Assembly (NCBI GenBank): GCA_038231255.1
Contig: JBBRLR010000113.1
Location: 1 to 14,480, forward strand
Reading direction: 5' to 3'
DNA from: JALYUS01 sp038231255
Lineage (GTDB): Bacteria > Chloroflexota > Chloroflexia > Thermomicrobiales > JALYUS01
DNA length: 14,480 bases
Positions 1-7,278 of the stretch are shown piece by piece. Below the pieces are notes generated by a model. That model did not search any database. It saw only the letters and a list, made by a program, of their open reading frames with translations, and was not told the DNA's origin. Both the position numbers and the translations under genes were made by a program. The first letter of the stretch is position 1. Every line of letters begins with the position of its first letter.

Positions 1-2
1 TA

Positions 3-28
3 GAGCGGGTTGCATAAAGATTGTCCCT
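3..28 (+). repeat. Left terminal inverted repeat of the IS630 element
   Basis: This 26-base arm begins GAGCGGGTTGCATAAAGATT and is the perfect reverse complement of 975-1000. Beyond it the arms differ by a four-base GCCT present only on the right, after which CGGC is shared again. It should be the transposase binding site. The transposase start codon lies 17 bases further in. Confidence 0.93.
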
Positions 29-44
29 CGGCGATGCTTGAGTG

Positions 45-395
45 ATGAGAGCATATAGCGAGGACTTGCGACACCGGATCATTCATGCCGTCGAGACCGG
101 GATGCCCCGCGCGGAGGCAGCGCACCTTTTCATGGTCAGCGAGCGCACAATCAAGCGCTATCTGCGTCAGTGGCACACGGCGGGAGACCTCGCGCCCGCT
201 GTCTCGCCCGGCAGGCGGCGGACGATTGCCCCGGCCAACCATGCACGCGTGCTGGCGCAACTAACCGACGCGCCCGATGCGACCTTGGCGATGCAGTGTG
301 CGCGGTGGGAACAAACCACCGGCGTGAACGTCAGCGCGAGCACCTGGTGCCGGATGCGGCAGCGCGTCGGCTGGACGCACAAAAAAAGTCGCTGA
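45..395 (+). CDS. IS630 transposase, N-terminal part (HTH domain)
   Basis: This half carries the DNA-binding domain of the IS630 transposase. It opens with MRAYSEDLRHRII, the usual IS630 start, followed by a helix-turn-helix (around residues 17-45, EAAHLFMVSERTIKRYLRQW) and a second helical segment ending GWTHKKSR. ATG at 45 is chosen over the adjacent GTG at 42 because family members begin M-R-x-Y-S. The frame ends at TGA 393-395 just after an A7 run (381-387). The catalytic domain continues in the -1 frame, so this polypeptide alone should lack transposase activity. The break may be programmed slippage or a point indel. Confidence 0.85.
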   Translation: MRAYSEDLRHRIIHAVETGMPRAEAAHLFMVSERTIKRYLRQWHTAGDLAPAVSPGRRRTIAPANHARVLAQLTDAPDATLAMQCARWEQTTGVNVSASTWCRMRQRVGWTHKKSR

Positions 396-1003
396 TCGCC
401 ACCGAGCGGGATGAGGATGCCCGTAGGGTATGGAAGCGGGCGATCGCCGCGATCCCGGTCGAGCGGCTCGTCTTCGTCGATGAGAGCGGCTTCCACACAA
501 AGATGACGCCGCTCTATGCGTGCGCGCCGCGCGGGCAACGCGCCTACGGATACGTGCCGCGCAACCACACGCACAACACGACGTTGGTGGCGGCACTCTC
601 GCTCACCGGGGTGGGCGACACGATGGTCATCGAGGGAGCGATGGACGGATTGGCGTTCGTAGCATGGCTGGAACAAGGACTGGGACCGACCTTGGTGCCG
701 GGACAGGTCGTGGTAATGGACAATCTCAATGTCCATAAGGGACACCGCGTCCGGGTGGTGATCGAGGCATACGACTGCATGCTGCTCTACCTGCCCGCGT
801 ACTCACCGGACATGGCACCGATCGAGGGGATGTTCAGCAAGGTAAAGACGGCGGTGCGGCGAGCGGGTCGGCGCGAGCAAGCGGGACTGGAGGCGGCCAT
901 CGGCACGGCGCTCGACACGGTCACACCCCAAGACGCGGCAGGCTGGTTCTCACACTGCGGATATGAGCCGAGGCAGGGACAATCTTTATGCAACCCGCTC
1001 TAG
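383..1003 (+). CDS. IS630 transposase, C-terminal DDE catalytic part (-1 frame)
   Basis: This frame continues KKSLIATERDEDARRVWKRA directly after the A7 run and holds the DDE catalytic core. The first Asp is in FVDESGF, the second in VVMDNLNVHKG, and the Glu in SPDMAPIEGMFSKVK; the motif order and spacing are those of IS630. The start given is the junction, since the frame has no recognisable start of its own; the same frame is open back to 170, but there it only overlaps the N-terminal half. Joining the halves needs one extra A, or a -1 slip, in the A7 run. The stop codon TAG (1001-1003) is built from the TA target duplication plus one flanking host base. Confidence 0.85.
   Translation, partial: KKSLIATERDEDARRVWKRAIAAIPVERLVFVDESGFHTKMTPLYACAPRGQRAYGYVPRNHTHNTTLVAALSLTGVGDTMVIEGAMDGLAFVAWLEQGLGPTLVPGQVVVMDNLNVHKGHRVRVVIEAYDCMLLYLPAYSPDMAPIEGMFSKVKTAVRRAGRREQAGLEAAIGTALDTVTPQDAAGWFSHCGYEPRQGQSLCNPL
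975..1000 (-). repeat. Right terminal inverted repeat of the IS630 element
   Basis: This is the perfect inverted copy of 3-28. It is read on both strands: the transposase frame runs rightward through it and stops on TAG at 1001-1003, and the interrupted hydroxylase frame runs leftward into it and stops on TAA at 988-986. Confidence 0.93.
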
Positions 1004-3052
1004 TTGCCCATTCGTGTCGTAGACGACCTCCTCCCAGAGCGCCTGCGCGATCCCCTGCGCCAGCCCGCCATGGATCTGGCCGTCCACGAGCATCGGGCTA
1101 ATCACCCGGCCGCAGTCGTCCACCGTGAAGTAGTTGCGCAGCGCCACCGCGCCCGTCTCCGCGTCCACCTCGACGACACAAACATCCGCGCTGAAAGGAA
1201 AAGCGGAAAGTTCCGGGCGGAAGAACTCGACAGATTCGAGGCCGGAGCCGATGTCCGCCGGCAATCGCTGCCCGTAGGCTGCTGCGGCAATCTCCTTGAG
1301 CGTGACGGAACGGTCGGCGGCGCCCGTCACGCCGAATCGCCCATCGCGGAATTCAATATCCTCCGGCGCGGCTTCGAGCAGGTGCGCGGCGATCCGGCGC
1401 GCCTTCTCCTTCACCGATTCGAGGGCGCGAACCAGCGCCGAGCCGCCGACCACCAACCCCCGCGAGCCGAAAGTGCCGATGCCGGGCGGCGTCCGCGCCG
1501 TGTCGCCATGCACGACGATAATGTCCGACATCGCGACGCCGAGTTCGTCGGCGACGATCTGCGCGAACGTCGTCTCCTCGCCCTGACCGTGCGGCGAGAT
1601 GCCGGTTGACACGGTGACGCCGCCGCTCGGCTCGACACGCACATCAGCACTCTCGAATGGGCCGCCGCCGCTGATCTCGGTCGCCGTCACGAGGCCGATG
1701 CCGAGATACCGCCCCGCCGCGCGCAACGCTGCCTGCTCGGCGCGCAGCACGTCGTAGTCGGCGAATTCGAGCACGCGGGTCAGCGCCTTGTCGTAGTCGC
1801 CGCTGTCGTAGATCAATCCTGTGGCAGTCGTATACGGGAAGGCGTTGGGCGAGATGAAGTTGCGCCGGCGAATCTCGACCGGCGTCATGCCGAGTTCGCG
1901 CGCGAGCAGGTCCATGATGCGCTCGATGTAGTAGGCGGCTTCGGGCCGCCCCGCCCCGCGATATGCTCCTGTCGCCATCGTGTTGGTGTAGACGCCCGTG
2001 ATTTCCAGGTCTACGGCGCCGTAGCGGTAGACGCCGTTCATCATCCGCCCGGTGAGGATCGGCACGAAAATGCCGCGCGGGAAGCCGCCGAGGTCGGCAG
2101 TCAGGCGCAAGCGAAGCGCGGTGATCTCGCCATCCGCACGTGCCGCGACCGCAATGTCCGCCACCTGCCCGCGCCCGTGCTGGGTCGTGCCGAGGCTTTC
2201 GCCGCGCGACTCGGTCCATTTGATCGGGCGGCGCAGGTGCAGTGCGAGCACGGCGACCATCGCGTCCTCCGGGTAGACGCCGGACTTGACGCCGAAGCCG
2301 CCGCCAACCTCCGGGGCGATCACGCGGATCAAGGTTTCGGGCAGATGGGTGATCGGCACGAGTTGCTTGCGCACGCCGTGGGGGTTCTGCGTCGAGGTCG
2401 TGACGATCAGCCCGCCGTTCAGGGGATCGGGCTGGGCGAGGATCGCGCGCGGCTCCATCGGCGCCGCCGCGATCCGCTGGTTGACCATCCGCTGCTCCAC
2501 GACGACATCGGCCGCCGCGAACGCCGCCGCCGCGTCGCCCTGCATGTGCCGCCAGGTGAAGGCGACATTGCCCGGCGCCTCGTCATAGAGTTGCGGCGCG
2601 CCCGGTGCACGTGCGGCCTCCGCACCCACGACGGCGGGGAGCGGGTCATAGTCCACCGCGATCAGGTCGAGCGCGTCGCGCGCGACATAGCGATCCACCG
2701 CGACGACAATCGCCACCGCCTCACCGACATAGCGCACGCGATCCGCCGCGACCGGCCAGACGGTGGGCGAAACGAACCCCATCATGCCGGGCATGGCGTC
2801 GCCACGGTCCGGCAGCGGCCCGCAGAGCGCGCGGAAATCCGCGCCCGTATACACCGCGATCACGCCGGGATGCGCCCGCGCGGCGGCAACATCCACCCGG
2901 ACGATCCGCGCGTGCGCGTAGATGCTGCGGAGGATCACCATATGCGCGGTGCGCGGCGGGCGCAGGTCGTCAACATAGGTGGAGCTGCCGGTGACGAGGC
3001 GCGGATCTTCCTTCCGCTTGACATGGGCGCCGATGTAGCGGCTGTGGACCAT
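986..3052 (-). pseudogene. Molybdopterin-binding hydroxylase large subunit (CoxL/XdhA-like, form II), C-terminus removed by IS630
   Basis: This is a large subunit of the xanthine oxidase/CO dehydrogenase family, which binds the molybdenum-cytosine-dinucleotide cofactor and oxidises aldehydes, purines or similar substrates. From ATG 3052 it encodes 688 residues. The start is supported by GAGGAAA six bases upstream and by the typical opening RYIGAHVKRKEDPRLVTG; an in-frame upstream extension to 3139 is less likely. Visible motifs are VGGGFGVKSG (around 249), TGAYRGAGRPE (around 362) and ISPHGQGEETTFAQI (around 484). AYRGAGR is the form II signature, not the AYRCSFR of true form I CO dehydrogenase. 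Family members run to about 770-800 residues. Here the host sequence ends at NGQL, four IS-encoded residues (ERVA) follow, and TAA lies in the IS repeat. The lost segment normally carries the GE-x-G motif with the catalytic Glu, so the product is probably inactive. No FeS or FAD subunit gene is in the window. Confidence 0.88.
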
Positions 3053-3058
3053 TGGCTG

Positions 3059-3064
3059 TTTCCT
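3059..3064 (-). promoter_or_regulatory. Ribosome binding site deciding the CoxL-like start
   Basis: On the minus strand AGGAAA lies six bases before ATG 3052. The competing in-frame ATGs at 3067 and 3139 lack a comparable purine block at that distance, which favours 3052. Confidence 0.55.
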
Positions 3065-3157
3065 CATTTCATCGCGAGCAACGCAGGAGCAGGAAATCGG
3101 ATCGGGACGATTGTAGTGACCGATCGGTGGCGAGCGCAATGCGTGGCGGGGGTGAAA

Positions 3158-3286
3158 GAACCTAACCCCGGCCCCTTCCCGCGAGGAAGGGGAGGGGATT
3201 CTCCGCGAGAGCAGGATGTTACAGAAACGCCTCGGTCGCTCGATGAGTCACCCCTGCCTCGCGGGAAGGGGCCGGGGGTTAGGTTC
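3158..3286. repeat. Long inverted repeat between the ABC operon and the CoxL-like gene
   Basis: The left arm is 3158-3186 and the right arm 3257-3286. Read in the same sense each begins GAACCTAACCCC and ends CCCTTCCCGCGAGG; they differ by one C. The loop is about 70 bases. The right arm starts nine bases past the stop codon of the LplC-type permease, so a transcript could fold into a GC-rich hairpin there, but no U-tract follows. It looks like a dispersed MITE/REP-type element rather than a classical terminator. It fills most of the 242-base gap, and no gene is visible in the remainder. Confidence 0.8.
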
Positions 3287-3294
3287 CCCTTCCC

Positions 3295-4197
3295 CTATCC
3301 CTTGATCGCCCCCGTCAGCACGCCGCGCGTGAAGTAGCGTTGCAACACGGGGTAGACGATCAGGATCGGCACCGTCGCGACGACGACGACGGCCATCTGG
3401 ATCGTCTGCGCGGGGGGCGGCGGCTGGTTCGGGTCGAGCGCCACGGCGTTCGCCAATGCGCTCCCCTGCAGCACGTACTGCCGCAGCACAAGTTGGATCG
3501 GCCATTTGTGCGCGTCGTTCAGGTAGAGCGTGGCGCGGAAAAAGTCGTTCCAGTGCGCCACGCCGTAGAAGAGCGCGACCACCGCCAGCACCGGCTTCGA
3601 CAGTGGCAGGACGATCCGCAGCAGGACGCGCAGATCGCTCGCGCCGTCGAGTCGCGCGCTTTCCAGCAACTCGCTCGGTAAACTCATGAAGAATTGCCGC
3701 AGGATGACGAGGTTGAAGGCGTTGATCGCCCCCGGCAAGATTACCGAGCCGTAGGTGTCGATCAGGCCGAGGTTGCGGACGAGCAGGTAATCGGGGATCA
3801 GCCCCGCCGAAAACAGGAGCGTAAAAAGGACGAGCGCGAGGACGGCGCGGCTCCCTGGCACGCCAGGACGGCTGAGGCCGTACGCCATCGTCACCGTCAT
3901 CAGCATGTTGACCGCCGTGCCGCCCAGCGTCAGCCCGATGCTCACCACGAGCGCGTGTACGACGATGCCCCCCTTGAAGATCGCCCGGTACGCCTCCAGC
4001 GTCGGATGCTGCGGGAAAAGGATCAGACCGCCGCCGAGGACATCCTTGTAGGAGGAGAAGCTGACGGCGATCACGTAGACGAAGGGGAAGAGCATCAGAA
4101 AGGCGAGCACGACGAACAGGGCGACCTTGCCGACGCGGGCAGCAGCACTCGGCCTCTCCATCCACGGCGGGTACGGCGAGGGCGGGCGCGTCGCCAT
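3295..4197 (-). CDS. Carbohydrate ABC transporter permease, LplC/MalG type
   Basis: This is an inner-membrane permease of the CUT1 sugar ABC family, 300 residues, full length. The first membrane helix (around 24-48) follows a short cytoplasmic N-terminus. About five more hydrophobic stretches follow, including LILFPQHPTLEAYRAIF as the first periplasmic loop and FNLVILRQFFMSLPSELLES before the ATPase-contact loop. The EAA-type loop reads ESARLDGASDLRVLLRIVLP (around 179-198), with the expected Gly and the LP end. GLIPDYLLVRNLGLIDTYG is typical of the LplC/YtcP branch. Its ATG overlaps the stop codon of the upstream permease in TGATG, which implies translational coupling. It is the last gene of the operon. 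The substrate cannot be told from sequence. Confidence 0.93.
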   Translation of the reverse strand: MATRPPSPYPPWMERPSAAARVGKVALFVVLAFLMLFPFVYVIAVSFSSYKDVLGGGLILFPQHPTLEAYRAIFKGGIVVHALVVSIGLTLGGTAVNMLMTVTMAYGLSRPGVPGSRAVLALVLFTLLFSAGLIPDYLLVRNLGLIDTYGSVILPGAINAFNLVILRQFFMSLPSELLESARLDGASDLRVLLRIVLPLSKPVLAVVALFYGVAHWNDFFRATLYLNDAHKWPIQLVLRQYVLQGSALANAVALDPNQPPPPAQTIQMAVVVVATVPILIVYPVLQRYFTRGVLTGAIKG

Positions 4198-5147
4198 CAG
4201 AACGCTCCTTCTCCACCGAACATCTTGGCGACCCGGTTCGCCGCGAAGACGAGGATCGCCGCCACGACGCCCTTGACGAGGCCGACGGCCGCCGAAAATC
4301 CCCAGTCGCCGCCTTGGATACCCCGGAAGTACGTGAAAGTATCCAGCACCTCGGCGGCGCGCGGGCCGACCGCGTTGCGCTGGAGGAAGATCTGCTCGAA
4401 GCCGGTGCTGAGGATCGTCGCGAGGCGCAAGATGAGTAGCAGGACGATCACGCCCCGGATGCCGGGCAGCGTGATATGCCAGAGCCGACGCCAGCCGCCC
4501 GCGCCGTCCATCGCCGCCGCCTCGTAGAGCGACGCATCAATCCGCGTGAGCGCGGCGAGGACGATGATCGTCCCCCACCCCGTCTCCTTCCAGATCAGTT
4601 GCAGGACGACAAGCGGCTTGAAGAAACCGGGGTTCGTCATGATGGCGATCGTCTCGTGCCCGCCGTTGCGCAGCGTTTGGTTGATGAAGCCCGCGCCGCC
4701 GAAAATCTGCTGCCAGAGGGCGATGATAATCACCCAGCTGATGAAATGCGGCAGATACAAGACGCTCTGCATCAGCCGTTTCGCCGGTTCGCTGACCATG
4801 CTGTTGAGGAGGAGCGCCAGAAGAATCGGCGCCGGAAAGAAAAAGACGAGTTGCAGCGCGCTGATCTCCAGCGTGTTCGTGAGCGCGATACCGACATCGG
4901 GATCGGTGAACAGCGCGCGGAAATTCGCCCAGCCGACGAACGGGCTGTGGAAACCGAGAAAGGGCGAGTAATCCTGAAAAGCAATGACGTTGCCCAGCAA
5001 TGGCAGATACCGAAAAACGACGAAGTAGACGAACCCCGGCAGGATGAAAAGGTACATCCACCGCTCCCGCCAGATACGCGCGGAGAGCGGCAGCGTCTTC
5101 GTCTTCACTTGGGATTGCGCCCTCGCTCGTCGCGATGCCCTACGCAT
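4197..5147 (-). CDS. Carbohydrate ABC transporter permease, LplB/MalF type
   Basis: This is the partner permease of the same CUT1 transporter. From ATG 5147 it has 316 residues: a basic N-terminus, a first membrane helix around 31-51 (MYLFILPGFVYFVVFRYLPL), then about five further helices and an EAA loop YEAAAMDGAGGWRRLWHITL around 208-227. RYLPLLGNVIAFQDYSPF is characteristic of the LplB/YteP branch. The frame is open upstream to 5234, but that would overlap the binding-protein gene by 55 bases. ATG 5147 leaves a 32-base gap and has an AGG six bases before it; a stronger GGAGG lies farther upstream, at 5171-5175. The start is therefore likely but not certain. The stop shares a base with the next start (TGATG). 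Confidence 0.92.
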   Translation of the reverse strand: MRRASRRARAQSQVKTKTLPLSARIWRERWMYLFILPGFVYFVVFRYLPLLGNVIAFQDYSPFLGFHSPFVGWANFRALFTDPDVGIALTNTLEISALQLVFFFPAPILLALLLNSMVSEPAKRLMQSVLYLPHFISWVIIIALWQQIFGGAGFINQTLRNGGHETIAIMTNPGFFKPLVVLQLIWKETGWGTIIVLAALTRIDASLYEAAAMDGAGGWRRLWHITLPGIRGVIVLLLILRLATILSTGFEQIFLQRNAVGPRAAEVLDTFTYFRGIQGGDWGFSAAVGLVKGVVAAILVFAANRVAKMFGGEGAF

Positions 5148-5179
5148 GTCAGGCCTGTTCTCTTTTACCCCTACCTCCA

Positions 5180-7000
5180 CTAGACCGCGTCCTGGTATTC
5201 CTTGCGGATTTGGTCGCCGCCACGGCTTTTCCAATCCTTGATGTACTGATCGAGCGCGGCGAGCGGGTCGCGGCCCGTGATGATCGCCGTGACGCGGTCC
5301 GTGCCGAGTTGGTTCAGTTCGGTGGCCTTGACGGCATTGGTCGGCGAAAAGGCGGTCAGCGCCGGGTTCTCGATGCCCACGGCGGCGATTTGCGTCGCCG
5401 CCGTCTGCATGTACTGCGCGTCGCCCGGATCGCTCGGGAAGTAAAAAGCGGGCGGCGGGACGACGACCGTGCCGAGTTCGCTGATCTCCGCACGGCCACG
5501 ATCATTGAGGATGCGTGTCCCGTCCGGTTGGACGGTGTGATGGATGCCCTCGATGCCGAAGGTCAGGAAGTTGTACTCCTCGCTGCCGAAGGGCGCGCTG
5601 AAGTAGTCGAGGATGCGCAGCAGTTCCTTCGCGCGCTCCGGGTCCTTGCCCTCCTTCGCGGGGATACCGGCGACGCTGCCCAATCCCGTGCCGTTGTACG
5701 TCACACCCGTGCCGCCATCGAAACCGGGCGGGACGAGCGCACCGAGGTTCGCCGCCGGGACGATCCGCTTCGCCTCGAAGCGGACGCGGATGTCGCCATT
5801 CAGTTGCGTCAGGCCGTCCGCGTAGCCGCCGATGTTCCCGGCGATCAGTGCATTCGTCGCCTGCGTGCGGTTCATCGTCGCGGCGTCGGGGTGGTAGACG
5901 CCCGCCTCGAAAAGCCTGCGGGCGAAGGCGAGCGATTGCTTGAACTCGTCGGTCTCGATCTGGTTGGTCAGCGTGCCGTCCGCGTTCCTACGCCAGCCAT
6001 TCGGCACGCGGAACATTCCCCGGACAAACGGCATGCTCCAGTCCGCCCCCTGCCCACCGAGCGCCCAAGTGTCCGGCTTGCCATTGCCGTCCGGGTCGTT
6101 CTTCGTCATCGCCGTGAACAGACTTGCGACTTCATCGGCGTTCTTCGGCGCGGGGATGCCGAGTTTTTCTGCCCAATCCTGTCGGTAGAGCAGCGCCGGG
6201 CCGATGGCTAACCCGAGGCGAGGCACGCCGTAGAGTTTGCCGCGAATCGCCGCGTTCTTCCACGACGACGCGGGATACTGCGCGAGGTTCGGGTACGCCT
6301 TGAGTGCGTCGCCGGAAAGCATAGCCGTCAGGTCGGTGAATGCGCCCTGCTGCACCGCCTTATACTGATCCGGCACGGAAAGCGGCGAGATGAGCAGGAT
6401 ATCCGGGATGTCCCCGGCGGCGATCAGCGCCGTCGCCTTCTCCGTGTACTGCGGCAGCGGCACGAGCGTGAAGTCCAACTTCGTGCCGGTGCGCTTCTCC
6501 AATTCCTGCCACCACTGGTTCTGATCGTGCGGCACGGCGGGCGGACGCTGCGACGCCTTGGTGATCGAAACCTTCCCGCCCCGGCCGGGCACGACCGCGA
6601 CCGACTTGAAGGGCGCGGGCGGCGTGGTGTACGCGTCCGGCACATTGGACGCGGGCGACGGCAGTTTGCCACCCGCCGCCGGGCGCACCGTCCCGCTCGC
6701 GGTGTTCGCCGATGCACTCGCAGCCGGTGCAGTTGTAATGGCGCTTGGTGCGCTCGCGGCTGCGGACGGCGCGCTCGTTGTGGCGGGAACGGCAGCCGGG
6801 GCGGTCGTCGGTTGGGGAGCGGATGGTGTCGTCGGCGCGACCGTGGGTTTGGCGACCGTCGCGGTCGGGTTGGCTTGCCCGCCACACGCGGCAAGGAGCG
6901 CGCCGCTCGCGGCGGTAGCGGCCCCTCCCAGTGCGATGCGGAGTATCCTCCGCCGACTCAAACCACGGGGGACATCAGGAGACCGTTGCTCGGTACGCAT
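5180..7000 (-). CDS. Extracellular solute-binding lipoprotein of a sugar ABC transporter (LplA-like)
   Basis: This is the substrate-capture lipoprotein for the LplB/LplC-type permeases, 606 residues from ATG 7000. The start has AAGGA ten bases upstream and gives a compact signal peptide. SRRRILRIAL (15-24) fits a Tat-like twin-arginine motif, and the lipobox LLAAC puts the lipidated Cys at 39. Residues about 43-115 form a low-complexity Thr/Ala/Pro/Ser linker that should hold the domain off the membrane. The folded part starts near GGKVSITKASQRPPAVPHDQ and contains WWQELEKRTGTKLDF, a DPDGNGKPDTW loop resembling a calcium-binding turn common in LplA-type proteins, and a C-terminus ending ALDQYIKDWKSRGGDQIRKE. 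It is the first gene of the operon. No ATPase gene accompanies it, as in other LplABC-like systems that use a shared MsmX-type ATPase. The sugar is unknown. Confidence 0.92.
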   Translation of the reverse strand: MRTEQRSPDVPRGLSRRRILRIALGGAATAASGALLAACGGQANPTATVAKPTVAPTTPSAPQPTTAPAAVPATTSAPSAAASAPSAITTAPAASASANTASGTVRPAAGGKLPSPASNVPDAYTTPPAPFKSVAVVPGRGGKVSITKASQRPPAVPHDQNQWWQELEKRTGTKLDFTLVPLPQYTEKATALIAAGDIPDILLISPLSVPDQYKAVQQGAFTDLTAMLSGDALKAYPNLAQYPASSWKNAAIRGKLYGVPRLGLAIGPALLYRQDWAEKLGIPAPKNADEVASLFTAMTKNDPDGNGKPDTWALGGQGADWSMPFVRGMFRVPNGWRRNADGTLTNQIETDEFKQSLAFARRLFEAGVYHPDAATMNRTQATNALIAGNIGGYADGLTQLNGDIRVRFEAKRIVPAANLGALVPPGFDGGTGVTYNGTGLGSVAGIPAKEGKDPERAKELLRILDYFSAPFGSEEYNFLTFGIEGIHHTVQPDGTRILNDRGRAEISELGTVVVPPPAFYFPSDPGDAQYMQTAATQIAAVGIENPALTAFSPTNAVKATELNQLGTDRVTAIITGRDPLAALDQYIKDWKSRGGDQIRKEYQDAV

Positions 7001-7110
7001 CGCACCCCATTCCTTTCGGTTGTTGGGTGACTTACACCCCAGATGGCACGATGATGCCCGCTCCGCGCCGAACACGCAAGAGCACACCGCACCGCGCGCC
7101 CGCTTTTCGT

Positions 7111-7174
7111 GGTAGCGTAGGCTCTCAGCCTGCGTCCCCGTGTCACTCTCGCAGGCTGGAAAGTCCGCGCTACC
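7111..7174. repeat. Imperfect inverted repeat, GGTAGCG...CGCTACC type
   Basis: The left arm 7111-7134 runs from GGTAGCG to CAGCCTGCG. The right arm 7150-7174 runs from CGCAGGCTGG to CGCGCTACC. The outer seven and inner nine bases pair well around a 15-base loop; the middle is mismatched. It has no coding content and resembles a dispersed palindromic element. It lies over 100 bases upstream of the binding-protein start. Confidence 0.7.
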
Positions 7175-7265
7175 GGAAGGGATTTACGAGGAACTGCAAA
7201 AATGACCGAACGTACCCTGCCGAATCCGCGCGCGCAGTATAGTCGGACGGTTCAACCGGAGAAAT

Positions 7266-7272
7266 AGGAGGT
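7266..7272 (+). promoter_or_regulatory. Strong ribosome binding site for a GTG start
   Basis: AGGAGGT is a near-perfect Shine-Dalgarno sequence, six bases before GTG 7279. It shows that the small frame from 7279 is a real gene and that its start is GTG. Confidence 0.75.
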
Positions 7273-7278
7273 AAACCC

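Larger units (their letters stand above)
1..1002 (+). mobile_element. Complete IS630-family insertion sequence inserted in a CoxL-like gene
   Basis: The first 28 bases (TAGAGCGGGTTGCATAAAGA then TTGTCCCT) recur perfectly as the reverse complement at 975-1002. The outer TA on each side (1-2 and 1001-1002) fits the TA target duplication known for the IS630/Tc1-mariner group, leaving 26-bp inverted repeats at 3-28 and 975-1000 and an element of about 998 bp. The single cargo is a DDE transposase read left to right, in two frames. The element interrupts a leftward molybdo-hydroxylase gene at the dinucleotide TA. Base 1 of the window coincides with the element edge, as expected where an assembly stops at a multi-copy repeat, so the left flank is unknown. 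Family assignment is firm; the IS name is not determined. Confidence 0.93.
7001..7278. other. Divergent intergenic region between the ABC operon and the rightward genes
   Basis: These 278 bases must hold promoters for both directions. No convincing -35/-10 pair is visible. A TATAGT at 7238-7243 could be a -10 for the rightward gene, but the sequence 17 bases upstream (CCCTGC) is not a good -35. The middle is taken up by an inverted repeat (7111-7174), so part of the spacer is probably repeat-derived. Confidence 0.45.

Noticed and set aside
986..3052. True CO dehydrogenase (form I CoxL)
   Set aside because: The active-site loop is AYRGAGR and not the Cys-containing form I motif, and no CoxM or CoxS gene is present.
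2177..3337. A 386-codon open frame on the plus strand opposite the CoxL-like gene
   Set aside because: It is antisense to a gene with clear family motifs, is full of Arg, His and Asp as expected from the GC-rich complementary strand, has no ribosome binding site, and runs across the intergenic inverted repeat.
5135..6211. A 358-codon open frame on the plus strand opposite the solute-binding lipoprotein gene
   Set aside because: It is the complement of a well-supported gene, with an Arg-rich shadow composition and no recognisable domain.
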